Source of the DNA: Plumapathes pennacea
Lineage: Eukaryota > Cnidaria > Anthozoa > Antipatharia > Myriopathidae
Assembly (NCBI GenBank): GCA_964036295.1
Contig: OZ038462.1
Span: 40,901,680 to 40,965,679 of the forward strand
Reading direction: 5' to 3'
DNA length: 64,000 bases
Under the pieces are notes generated by a model. The model was not told where the DNA came from, did no database searches, and saw only the letters and a list, made by a program, of their open reading frames with translations. Position 1 is the stretch's first letter. Each line of letters begins with the position of its first letter. The translations under genes and the position numbers were made by a program. This document shows positions 1 to 21,699 of the stretch, one piece after another.

Positions 1-10
1 GTAGGCTTAC

Positions 11-9851
<9,841 letters not shown>

Positions 9852-10248
9852 GTGATTTCCAGGAACTCTCTTGCACTTCCGGTAACCTCGTGCTCAGGAC
9901 TCCGCGCGAGTAATGACAAGGACGGCCATGTGGCGGTATTGACATCGAGTGAAAGGCTGTTTCATTTGAATTAATTTCGAAACAGAGGCAAAGGGCAAGC
10001 TATCGAACTGATGGCCAATTGACTTTACACTGCTCGGTAAGTTTACAACCATTCAAAATTGAAGCTTTTCAGTAGTTTATAATAGTTCACGTTTGTGGAG
10101 TGCCAACGAGCTTCGCTCGAAACGTCAACCCAAACGTACGTACCTTATTTATGTGATCCACACCAACATTTGGTTGCTGTGCATACTTATCTCTACGCCA
10201 ACGCATCCGGGGGTGGGGGTGGGGAATGGTTGATAGTAAAAATCCAAG
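9852..10248. promoter_or_regulatory. Putative bidirectional promoter between MAN2C1 and a divergent transcript
   Basis: About 400 bp separates the MAN2C1 start codon from the next plus-strand ATG with a good context (CCAAGATGG). No TATA box is visible on either side. A consensus donor (CTCG|GTAAGTTT) at 10037 could end a plus-strand non-coding leader exon. This is inference from arrangement only. Confidence 0.35.
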
Positions 10249-10434
10249 ATGGACGCCAAAAGGAGAGCTCGTCTAAAACAGTCCGCACTTCCACCGACTA
10301 ATGCATTTGCAGAAATGAAAAATATATTTCAAATTGAAGAGGTGAAACCCAAATTGGACACAGAACCGACACGGCATAGTGTTCGAACTCCAAGGCAAAT
10401 CAACACTTCGACAACCGATCGCAAACGCGGCTAG
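10249..10434 (+). CDS. Small basic ORF, possible first exon or 61-aa protein
   Basis: A 61-codon ORF starting MDAKRRARLKQSALPP, rich in Lys/Arg, with no recognisable domain, signal peptide or membrane segment. The start has a good context, and it lies head-to-head with MAN2C1, downstream of a possible leader-exon donor at 10037. The stop codon falls four bases before the twin hairpins at 10439-10538, so the 3' end may have been altered by that insertion. Downstream (about 11176-11310) is an acceptor-like CAATTCCAG with an open frame and a weak donor, which could be a second exon. Function unknown; a chance ORF is possible. Confidence 0.3.
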   Translation: MDAKRRARLKQSALPPTNAFAEMKNIFQIEEVKPKLDTEPTRHSVRTPRQINTSTTDRKRG

Positions 10435-10438
10435 ATTC

Positions 10439-10538
10439 CCGTTTCTTTTGCCCGGGGGGGCAGCATGCCCCCCCGGGCAAAAGAAACGGTGCAATGCACC
10501 GATCAATTCCAGCAACAGCTGGAATTGATCGGTGCATT
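10439..10538. repeat. Two adjacent perfect hairpins
   Basis: Hairpin 1: 22-bp perfect arms 10439-10460 and 10468-10489 (CCGTTTCTTTTGCCCGGG + GGGG), loop CAGCATG. Hairpin 2: 21-bp perfect arms 10493-10513 and 10518-10538 (AATGCACCGATCAATTCCAG + C), loop AACA. They are separated by three bases. No mismatch occurs in either stem. Confidence 0.9.
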
Positions 10539-10540
10539 AT

Positions 10541-11704
10541 CATTTGCATAATTATTGTTATAAATACTGAAAGTGCCCAATCATCTAAGAGTTGACTATT
10601 AAAGATGTGTTAGTGAGCTACATATTCTTTCTACAGATGCTGAATGCAAACTCCACTCAATACACATATCACTGGTAGGATGACACTAGTGGCTTTTAGT
10701 TTGCCTTGTTACCTTCTTTATCCACCTATCATTTTTAAAATAAGAAATGGGAATTTCTTCTTAAATTAAACTTGGTTAACTGGAGTAATGAAAAGTTAGG
10801 CACAAAACAATATGCAATATTTCAAAATGTTCAACATGCACGATAGGCAGGTATGTGATACAACACTTGTTATGATTGGCTTAGACTGCATGTCCTTTCC
10901 AGTCTTTATCCAGTCCTCTTTTGCATATAATTGTGAATCCAGCGGTTTACAAATATTTTGAGCCCGTGATACATACTGTATCAGTATACTGATAACCAAG
11001 TGCATTGTGGGAGGAGTTCAGTTAGATCTTGTTTTTCCTGCCCAAGCCAAATGCATAGTGCTTTGGAGGAACATACATTTTCAGTATAAAATATATCTTG
11101 GAATACATTTGTATGATTTGTGCATTTTAGGGAATGTTATTGAAATCAAGAGCCCAAAACCTTTTCTAAAAAGCTGCGGACTCTTGGCCAATTCCAGGTA
11201 TTCTGGCTTCGTTTACGCAAGAAAGAAGTTATGGACTGAATTGAACACCGGTAATAACGATGAACTCGAGGAAACAAGCGCAAAACATGGAAGCGCTAGA
11301 CAAGTAAAGGTATTGTTACAAGAGGCAATTTTTCTTGCAACTTGCAGCGCATTATAAAATGTTACACGTTGCAACTAATCATGCAAGAGACATACTTGCA
11401 AAGAGGTGTTACACGTCCAGGTTATTTTGCAACTTGTCTCACAATAGCGTTACGTTGCAAGCAGCAAGGAAAATTGCCTGATAAGCTGGACAAAAAGCAG
11501 AAGTAAGTAACTACAGGCATTCAAAATTGTAGCCACAACATCCCAGCACTCATCTCAAAGGCCAGTTGCCATGTAGTGAGGTATGTTTGCATTCAAATAA
11601 TTAAAAAATCTAGAGTATACGCCCATACTAAATAATTACTGTATAATTAATATTTACGTTCACTAATTGCGAGACACTTATTCTTCTCTCGCTTAGCCAC
11701 AAAT
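10541..11704. other. Intergenic, no clear gene
   Basis: AT-rich sequence between the hairpins and the convergent end of the 877-aa gene. There is one weak exon-like stretch at about 11197-11311. Around 11330-11480 there are several copies of GTTGCAA/TTGCAAC-type words (AATTTTTCTTGCAACTTGCA, TTACACGTTGCAA), suggesting a small decayed inverted repeat. Confidence 0.5.
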
Positions 11705-14700
11705 CTAGATAATTGTTTCGTTAATAAACCAGCCTTGCTCATCGCGGTATTCGAAATCAGGTCCTAAACGGATGCCTCTGCAGTCGGTCGGTTGAATCTC
11801 GTGATCCAGAAACCTCCGCCTTGGGCCGCCGTAAAGAGCCGAAAATCTTCCAGTAACAAAGGCAAGCGTCTTACGACAAAGGCCAAAGCTACCAAGAAAC
11901 TCGTCCTGGTTATGTTTTAGCATGTCATCTTTGAATGCTGCATTTACTCCAGTCGTGCAGGCCATTGAGCAACTGGGTTGAACTTCGCCTTTCTTTTCTT
12001 CATTTGTTGACGGATTAGAAGCCTCGCAAGCCTCTAACATCGTGTTCTTGCTTGCAACATGTGGAGAGTTCTTGCATGTTGCAATTTGCTTTTGTGCGCT
12101 CCGATATTCTGGCGAGGCCTCCTTCGTACTTTTGGGAGCTTTGCCGGGCGGGCATTTATGCCTCTGTGCAAGAAATTTAGATCTTGACCTTTTCTTCAAG
12201 ACGCCTTTTTCCTTTCTTAAAGACTTTCGCAGTTTAAAGATTAAGTTCTCCAACCGACTTGATGACACAGCAGTCTTCTTCTTGATTGCCTTTCTTCCAA
12301 AAACAACAACACCCGCAGAATCCAAGTATGCGAAACATTCTCCTTTTCGTTTCCCTGCCTTGCGATTTTGTTTCACCATTTCTGTTCGAATTGTTTGTGC
12401 CAAAGTTTCGCGACGGTCAGAAACATTTTTCCGTATCTTTTTTCTTGGGCACGATGGTTTCTTCTGCTTTGTTTCAAGCCGGCCACTGGATGAACTCTGG
12501 CCATAAACAGATGTGTCATCATTCAAGTCCTTTAAGTCTTCCTCCACGTAATTCATTACCTCCTCCTGGTTGTATGTCGCTGCAGAGCTTTCAGTCTCCC
12601 ATCTTCTCTGGCTACGCACTTTCTCCAGTTGTTCCTCCTGTTTCTCCAACAGCCGCTTAAGTTGTGAAATTTTGTTTTCTCGAGGGTGTATGTTTTCGGA
12701 TTGCCCCTTAGCAGCTGATGAGTGAACAAGAAGACCGGACAATGCATTTTCTTCCGGTTCTGGATTCGGGGAACACTCGACAGCGAATCCATTTCTCGAC
12801 GCTTGCACATGTGTCGATATTTCATGAGTGGAATTCTCTGCCACAATTTCTCCGCTGTACTCCACTGTATTTTTTTGAATTAGCCCTGTAGCAGAGTTCT
12901 CTTTACTTGCTGACAAGTCTGAAGAAATATACGCGTTAGATAGTCGCAGGAATCCACCGTGATCAGAACGTGTATGTATTGCGCATTCCTCAGTCGCTCC
13001 AATATTCTTCATCCAAGCACAAGGCTTGCTGGCCGGCACAGAGCAAAGTCCCGTATCCTCAACAAGGTACTGGGTACCCTTTTCCTCGGTTCCACCGTAC
13101 TTTAAGGTAATCTCACTTCCATTGCTTTCACAATTGATGCCAAAGATCATGTTCTTGTCGCTAAAACTGGGAAGCTCTTCCTCTATCATTGGTCCTTTTT
13201 TCACAGTGAATGGTCCCGCTGCAGAAGGCCTGAATTCTTCAGTCTCGTTATAATGGTTCCTTTCCGACACGCTCGCCTCAGACTTTTCTACACCAAAGGA
13301 ACAAATATTTTCCAGCGGTTCAGTTTGATTGATATGTTCCGGTTGGAGACAGTGACCCTGCACCATTCGACAAACATCTGAATTCGTACCTCCTTCATTC
13401 CACGCCGTTGCCTTGATGTGAAGTGGACTACGCTCTTCATTAAGGTCCCCTGTATCGATATGTTGTGACTCCCCAGGACAGCAACTCGTGGGTTCAGACG
13501 GATCGATTTTGAAGATGTGTTGATCCTGATTAATCTGGCTTTGGTTCTTTTCAGAGCTGAACGTGTCTGCCTTTGTCTTCATCATACCTTTGAATGGAGT
13601 CCACACATCTTGAACTTGTGCAGGATAGACCAATCCATGAACATTACCCACGCAACTCGCACCTCCACTGTACTCGTCCTCTTTCTGAATGTGTTGACCC
13701 GGCAGAAAGTGACAGTGACTCTCGCTTAGACTAAAAGATTCGACAATCCGAGGACAGTCGTTGCCGTTATCTGTTTCAATCATTTCCACGTCATGTGTGG
13801 ACATGTGATCCTCCTGATTTGTGGGTTTTACCCCCTGGATAACGCTGTAGTACTCCCTTGGTAACTGGTGGTCTTCAGCTGTAGAAGTTGATGAATCCAC
13901 ATACTTCGCATTAGCATCAGAACTCATTGGTTGATCTGCATTGACGCAGTTAGTTTCGTCCACACTTTCGCCATTCAAAAGGACGGGAGACCGATACATA
14001 AGGATCGTGGAGCGTGGAGTGGATGATGGCAACAAGCCATTGTCTCTATCGACTATCTGTTGGTACATTGAGGCGATCTCCTGCCATACGTGGCCCTTCG
14101 TGTCGCTGAAGTCCGGTCTGAAACAAGAGCAACGATTCACAAAATGACTTGCGTTATTAAGTGACTTGACCTGATTTCGGGAATGTGAGCATGAACAAAC
14201 GCAGAACTAAAATCACACCATAATCCGGCCATTTTTCTGGATACTTTGTATACTCATTTTATATTTTTGCTCTAAACGCTGTTCCGCGTGAAAACACTTT
14301 CTATACGGCTGGTTATAATAACTGCAAATAAAATCAACTTAGTAAACCGTGAAAAGTCGGTATCAACCGTAATTCATGCTGCACAGAAGCAGCGACATAT
14401 GTTTTTCGCGAAAATATAAAAGCAAATTATAACACCAATAATAATTGATATACAGAACCATCTAATTAGTAAAGACCATTTCGACCGTAACAGAAGAAAG
14501 CTCGTACAGATTTATCCCGTTTCTTGGACTGCAAAAGTTAACTTTTGGTCTTGTGTTATAAAATAGAGCATTGGAAGTATTAGCTCCTGAGGGTTCTGTT
14601 TTAATCTCTCCGGAAGTGTCGGAATGCGCCCACAAACCGGAACTGACACATTAAACCACGCGGTCACGCGCACTCGCCCGTCGTATGCAAATCTCTGGCG

Positions 14701-15312
14701 AAATGATTTTGGATTTCGCAGTCGTTTGTAAAACTGAACCACTTACGTTGAAAAGCTGAGAAGAGTGAAAATATAAGGGGATCTCTACTCCATAAAAGTT
14801 CACAGCAAAATATGATCTTACAAAAGCCTTTCACTAACGTCGGCAAATGTATACATCAAAACATAAAGACGAAGATACCTCTGACAAAGCTCATGCAGCG
14901 TATATCTTTTGTGGTTGAACACGTTCGTTTCCTAAAGCAGCTCCTCTGTCCCTTTCGCGTTGACTGGTTTTGTAAGAGAGAATCGTGTCGCTACGCGTCA
15001 TGACCTTTGAAGTGCATTATTCGAACGTAAAATCTAGGACAAATTTCTCTTCACAAATGAGCGATAGTCTCGACATGACAATCGTACTTACCCGCTACTT
15101 CGAAGGCACGTCGTGTTTGAATCACTTGGGGTTGGCTTTTCGCGGCAAAGCAGGTTTCTTTCCGTTGACACGCATTCAACTTCACCTCTGTTGCTAACCT
15201 GCTCGTCGATTAACACTGCTGCATCGTCTCGAATGTCGTCGGGGCTTTGGCCGTTTCCACGAAGTTCTGGGGGCTTCAATTCTTGAACAGGTCCAGAGCG
15301 TCCGTTACCCAT
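11705..15312 (-). CDS. Uncharacterised 877-residue basic/coiled-coil protein, two exons
   Basis: Exon 1 is 15312-15092 (starts MGNGRSGPVQELKPPE, donor GG|GTAAGT). Exon 2 is 14117-11705 (acceptor CTTGTTTCAG). The splice joins in phase and gives 877 residues. I do not recognise the family. Visible features: MGN at the N-terminus could be an N-myristoylation site; a long, low-order acidic/Ser-rich middle (residues about 90-550) repeats short motifs such as CxxGxxQHI and GQHIQKEDE; a short coiled coil at about 554-580 (SQLKRLLEKQEEQLEKVRSQ); a strongly basic segment at about 616-736 (KKPSCPRKKIRK, KKKTAVSSSR, KKRSRSKF) resembling nuclear targeting or nucleic-acid contact; and a better-ordered C-terminus (about 815-877) with GGPRRRFLDHEIQPTDCRG and EYRDEQGWFINE. 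The single 2.4-kb open exon argues for a real gene. Antisense ORFs inside it are shadows. Confidence 0.8.
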
Positions 15313-18130
15313 TGCTTACTTGAGCGCGACTTGTGCAGAACGGCACACTGATCCATCTGGAATTTGATCGAACCGGAAAGTGTCACTCAATGACTCACGT
15401 CCGAGTGAAGTTATTTTGCAATATTAACCCGACCGTCAATTATTGGTCACACAAAACACAATACAGTAATTCAAAAGCCTAAAAGTTGGCTGAGGTTTCT
15501 TTGTGTGTTCTATCCACACACTTCTTACGTCAAGGAAGTTACGTTTTGGGATAAATGCTACTCTATCCGTCCATACGTCACCAGGCAGAACTTGCACGTA
15601 CTCATTCAAACCACTCCCTTGTCCGGCTTGTTTCTCCCGTAGGCTTCGTTACAAGGGGCCATTTGGTTACCGTTTGCACATTACGGTCAAACATCTGTGC
15701 GGATAAAGATATCACTTCTTCATTGTTGACGCACTGAACCGCGTAGGTTTGTGTGTACGTGAAATTTGCATATTTTTATATCTATATTCAGATTTCTTGA
15801 CGAATAATAGACAGACATTTGATAAAGCAAGCCAATTATGTTTTTCTGATCACTTGATCTTTTTGCAGCTATCATTTAGTCCCAGGCAGGGGCACTGATG
15901 GGGAAGGGGATGACCCTGGGGTCAGCTGAGTGGCGGGACTTACCGTAAATTCTCAAATAAGCCGCCCTAACCCCCTGTACAAGGTCATTTTATTAATAAG
16001 CCCCCTCCCCCTCCCCCCTCCATTGAGCACCATAGCAGAGAAACAAGACAAATGACACGCATATTTTAAAATGCTTGGTTATCCACTGGAACTCTCAATG
16101 GAAGCGAGAAATAGTTCGAGGCGGGGTAACCAAGGGAAATTTCTAACTAAGTTCATTTCCAAGGGAAATCGGATTGTGCTCTAGCGGGGAGTTCGAGGCA
16201 ACCGACTTCGAGATAGCGGGGTAGTATATTTTGTATCAACTTTACATTTACCACACCTATATGCTTCACATAGTATTTCCCGAGTATTTTGTTACCAAGA
16301 ACACATGCAGTACCTCTTGTTGTCGGATTACCAATTTTGTTAATTTTAACGACATAGATTGATGATTGATGTCGTTACTTGATACCAATTTCTGTTTTGA
16401 TATATAATCAGTTACAATATAATTCTATTCCTAAATGGAGATCTTCCTAAGGAAGATTCTTTTAAGGCTTTGATTAAACAAAATGGCTCCACTTATAAAA
16501 CATTGATGCGCACAGTCTTTATGAATTTTCCAAGCAAGACCATAGACAATGATCAGAAATCAAAACTAGTCAACTCCTCGCCAATTTATTTGTTTATTTG
16601 AGCCCGAATTGAGTTAATCTTGGACTGACCGAATCGTAAAATGATTTGCATTTTGCAATTGCTTTGTATTTTGTTTGGTATTGCTCACAAATAATAAATT
16701 CCTGCCCTCAAAAGAATATACCAAGATAGGCCCTGTTTACTAGGTAATTACAGTGCCACAAGAAACAAGAAATGTATCCTTTGGTCGGTCGAAAACCAAG
16801 GTGACTGGAATGGCGCGCGATTTAAAAATAGGCCGCCACGCTGAATCTGTTGCTCTGCCTATTGCTGACAAACACAACATGAAAACGCACAATTGGCGAC
16901 TTGCAAACAAAAATCTTGCTGTGTAAAACCGTTTATTTAGTTGACAGTTCTGTTCGTGCCAAGAAAAGCGGGAGGCTTCTTGTTTACTTTCTTCATTCCG
17001 CCATTTTGTATTTTAGTATCAAAAATATTCCCCGTGGGGGATCCGCTTTTATAGCGCGCCCCCGCGACTTGAAACCTAAGAAGTTGCCGGCCTCCCGGTG
17101 GATTTCAAATCTGACTTGAACTTCGCTCGGTTGACCGTTCACACTTGTCTAAAATCTCAAGTCTGACAAGTCAGACTTGGCACTCTAGTGTGAACCCATA
17201 CATTGTTTCTCTTTCTTCGCTTTCCGAGTTTTCCTTTAAATTTACCTTACTATGAGCGCCAAATGATACTTGAAATGGAACATATTTTGTATTAGTATGT
17301 ATATACGACACCGCGGCAAAACACACTGTGCATGCGCGGCCGAACAACTTCCCGCCAAAATGCGCGGCTGGCGTCCCTCTCAAAGCCTTTGTTATTTTCT
17401 AAAGTTGAACTTCCGGTGGGTTTGTTTTAAAAACTTGAGGCGCAGAAACCAAACTTAAGCACCAAAAACTCACAACTTGAAGTTTATCCATTTTTTAATC
17501 TCTGACCTTTTGCACCACCTACTTTGGTGCTTGCATCAAAGGTGAAACTCATAAACAAAGTTCGTGCTGTTCGAAGGAGAAGCGGTTTGTCGCCATGGCG
17601 GCGGGCGCAGCTTTGCGTAATGGACTCAGTAGAGGGAAATGAAAGCTGTATTCAGGGTAATGAAGCTGGAAAGAACCCAGGAGCGTAAAGGAAAGCTGTA
17701 TCAGGAGGATTAGCAAGAGGTTCTCAGCTGCCAGTTAACTCTCCTGTTTGTCGCAACCGGCGTACTGCGACGAGATACGAAGAAAAGATGCTCGATACTT
17801 CTGCCCAAGAGAGCAGCATTCAAAAAATTGCAGCGGATGCCTTCCCAGCAACGGTTAAATCCTGTGTTTGACTGCATTGGAGCGTCCAAGGTTACAGGGC
17901 TAGCGGTGGCCTCAATAACTGCAGCGCGCCTTCAGACGTTGTTTTCATTTTACAGACCTCCAGCACGCCGGTCATCCAGCCAGGTGAGCCAAGCTCCCGC
18001 GACATGACGTTATGGAATCTCAATGATCCATGTATTCTACAGTTATCACCGAGCCGTTCCACAGCATCGACCGCCTGTACACAGATCGGAAGTCCAAAAG
18101 CCAACGCATGCGCAGACGTTTTACCGCGGT
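15313..18130. other. Intergenic, repeat fragments
   Basis: No supportable gene. 15950-16015 holds a C-rich segment (AAGCCCCCTCCCCCTCCCCC). 16085-16230 is a decayed relative of the pogo-like MITE (GAGATAGCGGGGTAGTAT end). 17125-17200 has short inverted words around TCAAGTCTGACAAGTCAGAC. The remainder is unremarkable AT-rich DNA. Confidence 0.5.
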
Positions 18131-18525
18131 GTTTGTATATACAACACAAGTGAATAGTGCTTTCCGTGCGCTCTGACTGGCTACTCAATCTCGAACTATC
18201 AAGTGCTAGCACAGGCGGCCCAAGCACTGGGGGTGATTCCGCTGATAGTTCGTGGGCTCAACATAATGGCGGTTTAATATAAGAGAATGTATGGGGATTT
18301 CACTCGATCGGACAACAAGAATGTTTACTAATAAAATGAGACTTGAACACACTGACCTGGTTTATCTGTGTCTCCTGCTTAACTGTGCGGGTTTTGGGGC
18401 CATTTGAGCCAGATTTGTCCCGGTGGTTCCCCCCAGTAAGAAAAATGACAAGGCTGACAAGCCGAAGCGGCTCCGTAAATAGACACCACTATTTACCTCC
18501 ACTCCACACCTCCACACGCGAATAA
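18130..18525. repeat. Dispersed repeat, family B
   Basis: Starts TATATACAACACAAGTGAATAGTGC and continues GCGCTCTGACTGGCTACTCAATCTCG; it ends with CCGAAGCGGCTCCGTAAATA and ACCTCCACTCCACACCTCC. The same order of blocks is present at 32286-32605, and half-copies occur at 34700-34822 and 39461-39585. No protein is encoded. Confidence 0.6.
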
Positions 18526-21362
18526 TTGATAACTATTTGATCATGCAGTTGCACAAGCCTAACTTCACACTATGCCTGGAAGTAGCCGTCAGCTTTTGAG
18601 CCGAAGTAATCACAAACAAAGTTGGCCACAATTGTGTCAACCCCCACCGTGGAAACTGCTGCAGGTGTTACTACAACTCCTGGCCTATTATGGCTTTTTA
18701 TTCTTATCGAGAGTGTCCGAGATTTCAAGGGGCAAAAAACTTTGCGATCTTGTTCGGGAGTTTGCAATGTTCCTATTAAAAAAAAATCACATTTCTTTTT
18801 TTCAAAAACGTCCAGCATTTATGTACCAAGTGATGAGACAGTCCAAAACTTGCGCATTTTCCTGTGCGTCGTTGTCTGACCTGTAAATGTGTCGTAGGAG
18901 GTTCCATGATCATCTCTTTTTGCACTTGCTCTGTGAAGACGTTCGCGTGAAGGTTTTGGTTTCCGCGGCTTATAGCGAATGGCAAATCTGGCGGCGAACG
19001 ATGGGCGTGCGAGGGCAGTATTCACAAACACTGTTAGTTCACAACTGACTGGACAATGTGTTGAAATAATTTATACCACGTCATTACTAGGATTGCTTGG
19101 CTGCTTCCTCGATATTTCAATGTCGTTCTTTGTTTTGTTGTTGTTGTTGTTTTTTTGTTATAACACAAAAACTGACCTATTCGTGCATTCTTCCGCGGAG
19201 GAAGGTTTTCCGTTTCGCAAAACTCTTTATATTGCCGTTCATTGTCAAAAATCTGAAAAGATCACTTGATAATCCTGGCCGGATAACATCTTCGACCAGT
19301 GAGTTGCCCGCAATAGCACTGAGGAGCACAGAGCTTAGGTAAGCAGCACTCTGCACTGTTTGTCCCTCCCCAAGTTTTATAGAATGCTACTGATCTGAGG
19401 CCTTCTGATTATTTTTGCCGGCCGCTTGATTCTGTGACTTGGGCATAGGGTTTCCACTGCAATTCTTTGAATCTTGATTGCGATAAAACGAAATAAATCC
19501 AATTCCGAGATAACTTACTTACAATTGTGGAGTTTTCAGATCTTGCCAGTCGTCTTACAGTGAAGTATAACGCCGAAATACAACTCACAAAGCTCTCCGA
19601 GAAACAGAGAACGAATGTTGCTACCAAATTCTTATTTTTGGTCAGTCACCAACAACAGTCTTTCTGGAGACTACTCTAACCCGGACGATCACAACCAACC
19701 TACTCTTCACACTCCTGGGTTCAAACCATTTGCCATTCTTATTTTTGTTGGTTATGCACACGTTGCACATTTTGAACTGACTAGGAAAGCAAACAAAATA
19801 TTTCCTTCGCTCCTTCAATGTTTTCGGGGTTCTAGTTTATCATGCCAGAATATGACGAATAGTAAAATCGTTTCGAACTGAGAACATGCATTGAATTTGC
19901 TTGATATCATTTTCATAAATCTGCGAAAGAGGTTTTGAAATTTTTAGCCGCTGCGAAGAGCGAAAACACGAGGAACTACCCTTTCTTTCTTTTTTTTTTT
20001 CTTTTTTTTTTCTTTTTTTTCAAAATTAGCAAACTTAAATATTTACAAATATTTATAATAAAAATATCTGGGAATTCATTTGAAACTCAATTTGATAAAA
20101 ACGCGCGGCCATTTCAAAGAACACAACTGGAAAATAAAAGCGAAACGGTCTAATTTCGTTTCTCCGGCCATGTCCCGTCGGAGTAATTGCGGGAACTAAT
20201 TGGGACATGTGCCATTAATTTGCCGTTTTCATTTCTGAACACCTAAATATCCCCCTTATTTTGCATGAATGACTAATTCGTGAAACGCTGCAGGTCAAAA
20301 CTGAGGTGGATTCCAGGAATATATAGACTCGCGGCTTTGAAAGCAATTTTATTTTGTGATTTTGGCACTCCACAAATACAATTATCTTCCTCTTTGAAAA
20401 ACACGGCTTGTGAACCTCCAGTTTCAAACAAGAGTGAGCTAACGAGCAGGAAACGAGTATTCAGATCTTGGCATGTGGGGCGGACGTGTACAAACAAAGT
20501 CAAGTTGAAATAATTTTAAGAAGGAGTTCTGTGAGTTGGCTATGTTTTAGACATGCAACATCCCGTGCCATAAGGAATACAGGTCGATCGTACACGGTAA
20601 GCTTTAAATCTGAACTGGCTCTTAAAACAGTTGGTGTACTGAAGCGGCGGTACACCAACATGGCGGTCGCATAAAAGTCCTCTCATTTTGTTAACCTCTT
20701 TAACCAATACCTTCGTAATGAAGAACGGCTCTGTTTCAAATGTTTGCAAAGTCGTTTTATATGACCTTCTCTACAATGTCTATAATATTTGCTATATTTA
20801 CACAGTACAGTCTCGTGGTGTCGTGAATTTCTGTAAAATTTCTTTATCAGAGTAATGGATTTGCAGCGACTTTTCTTTGCGTAAACATTCGCCCAAAAGC
20901 TACGTATGACGTCACTTATGGCATCGCCATATCTGACAAATCGAAAAAGGGAATGCACAATAATTGTATACGTATGCTCGATTCTCTAATGACCGAAAGG
21001 CCGAAACGAAGGAACCTGTTTGAGATAATAGAGTTTTTGTACGTGGCATTTCTCTTGATCGACTCGATGACCAGCAACAGAGCAAGTAAAGTACATTTAG
21101 GTTCAGGACGGATTTCTCTTGGAGTTAGCTCACAATCAACCACCTTGATTTTGCGTGGTATTTTTGCCTACAAATACTTTGAAGAAACAATCGATCACGT
21201 GTATATTTATAGTAAAGAATACAGTCAAATTACTTTGACTCTGATTGGTTGAAAGTGTTTCTTAAGGTCTCTGTTATTTGCGACGTAATTGACGTTTGTC
21301 TCGGCAGTCATCCCAAACCCACTCTAACGCTAGCGTAATAATGTAACATTTTACAGGTCAAC
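18526..21362. other. Intergenic; one weak minus-strand exon candidate
   Basis: No firm gene. A minus-strand open stretch at about 19627-19524 ends in a good donor (ATT|GTAAGTAAG) and reads as a hydrophobic segment (FVLCFSESFVSCISALYF) followed by basic residues. It could be an exon of a membrane protein, but neither start nor partner exon was found. 19981-20020 is a T-rich tract. 21195-21205 has a TATA-like TATATTTATAG upstream of the peptide gene. Confidence 0.35.
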
Positions 21363-21650
21363 ATGAGATATCTGGTAACATTCTCTGTATCAATGTTCCT
21401 GCTGTGTACCACTTTGGCCTTTAAGCAAAGTCAGGGGAAAGTCACCGCCTTTTCCGCTGAGATGAAGCACTGCCTGAACGTATGCTTCGAAATGTACCAG
21501 GCCTGTATTACAATATGCGATGATTTCGAAGATTGCAAAGATTGCACAAAAGGAAGCGACACATGCGATAAAGGCTGCATGAAGCTCGCAAAAGTTCGCG
21601 GCCCGATCTCGAGTCGTAGCCGGATAAAGCATACAAGTATGGACAAGTAA
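21363..21650 (+). CDS. Secreted cysteine-rich peptide, divergent member (95 aa)
   Basis: 95 codons. Residues 1-20 (MRYLVTFSVSMFLLCTTLAF) form a signal peptide. The following domain has eight cysteines spaced CX3CX6CX3CX5CX2CX6CX3C, the pattern of the peptides at 35.1, 39.7 and 51.9 kb except one residue shorter between Cys5 and Cys6. A splice acceptor (ACATTTTACAG) lies six bases before the ATG, as in the other members, implying a 5' UTR intron. A basic tail (SRSRIKHTSMDK) replaces the acidic tyrosine tail of its relatives. Overlapping AATAAA signals near 21800 fit a 3' end. Secretion is well supported; function is unknown. Defence, venom or matrix peptide are all possible. Confidence 0.8.
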   Translation: MRYLVTFSVSMFLLCTTLAFKQSQGKVTAFSAEMKHCLNVCFEMYQACITICDDFEDCKDCTKGSDTCDKGCMKLAKVRGPISSRSRIKHTSMDK

Positions 21651-21699
21651 CTCAAGCTCAACAAACAGAGTGACGTGAAATTTTTGCATCGCTATATTT

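Noticed and set aside
12042-12660. Plus-strand ORFs of 154 and 124 codons
   Set aside because: Antisense shadows of the long minus-strand exon 11705-14117; no start context or domain.
18570-18886. Overlapping 82-104 codon ORFs on both strands
   Set aside because: Mutually overlapping frames without start context, splice signals or recognisable motif.
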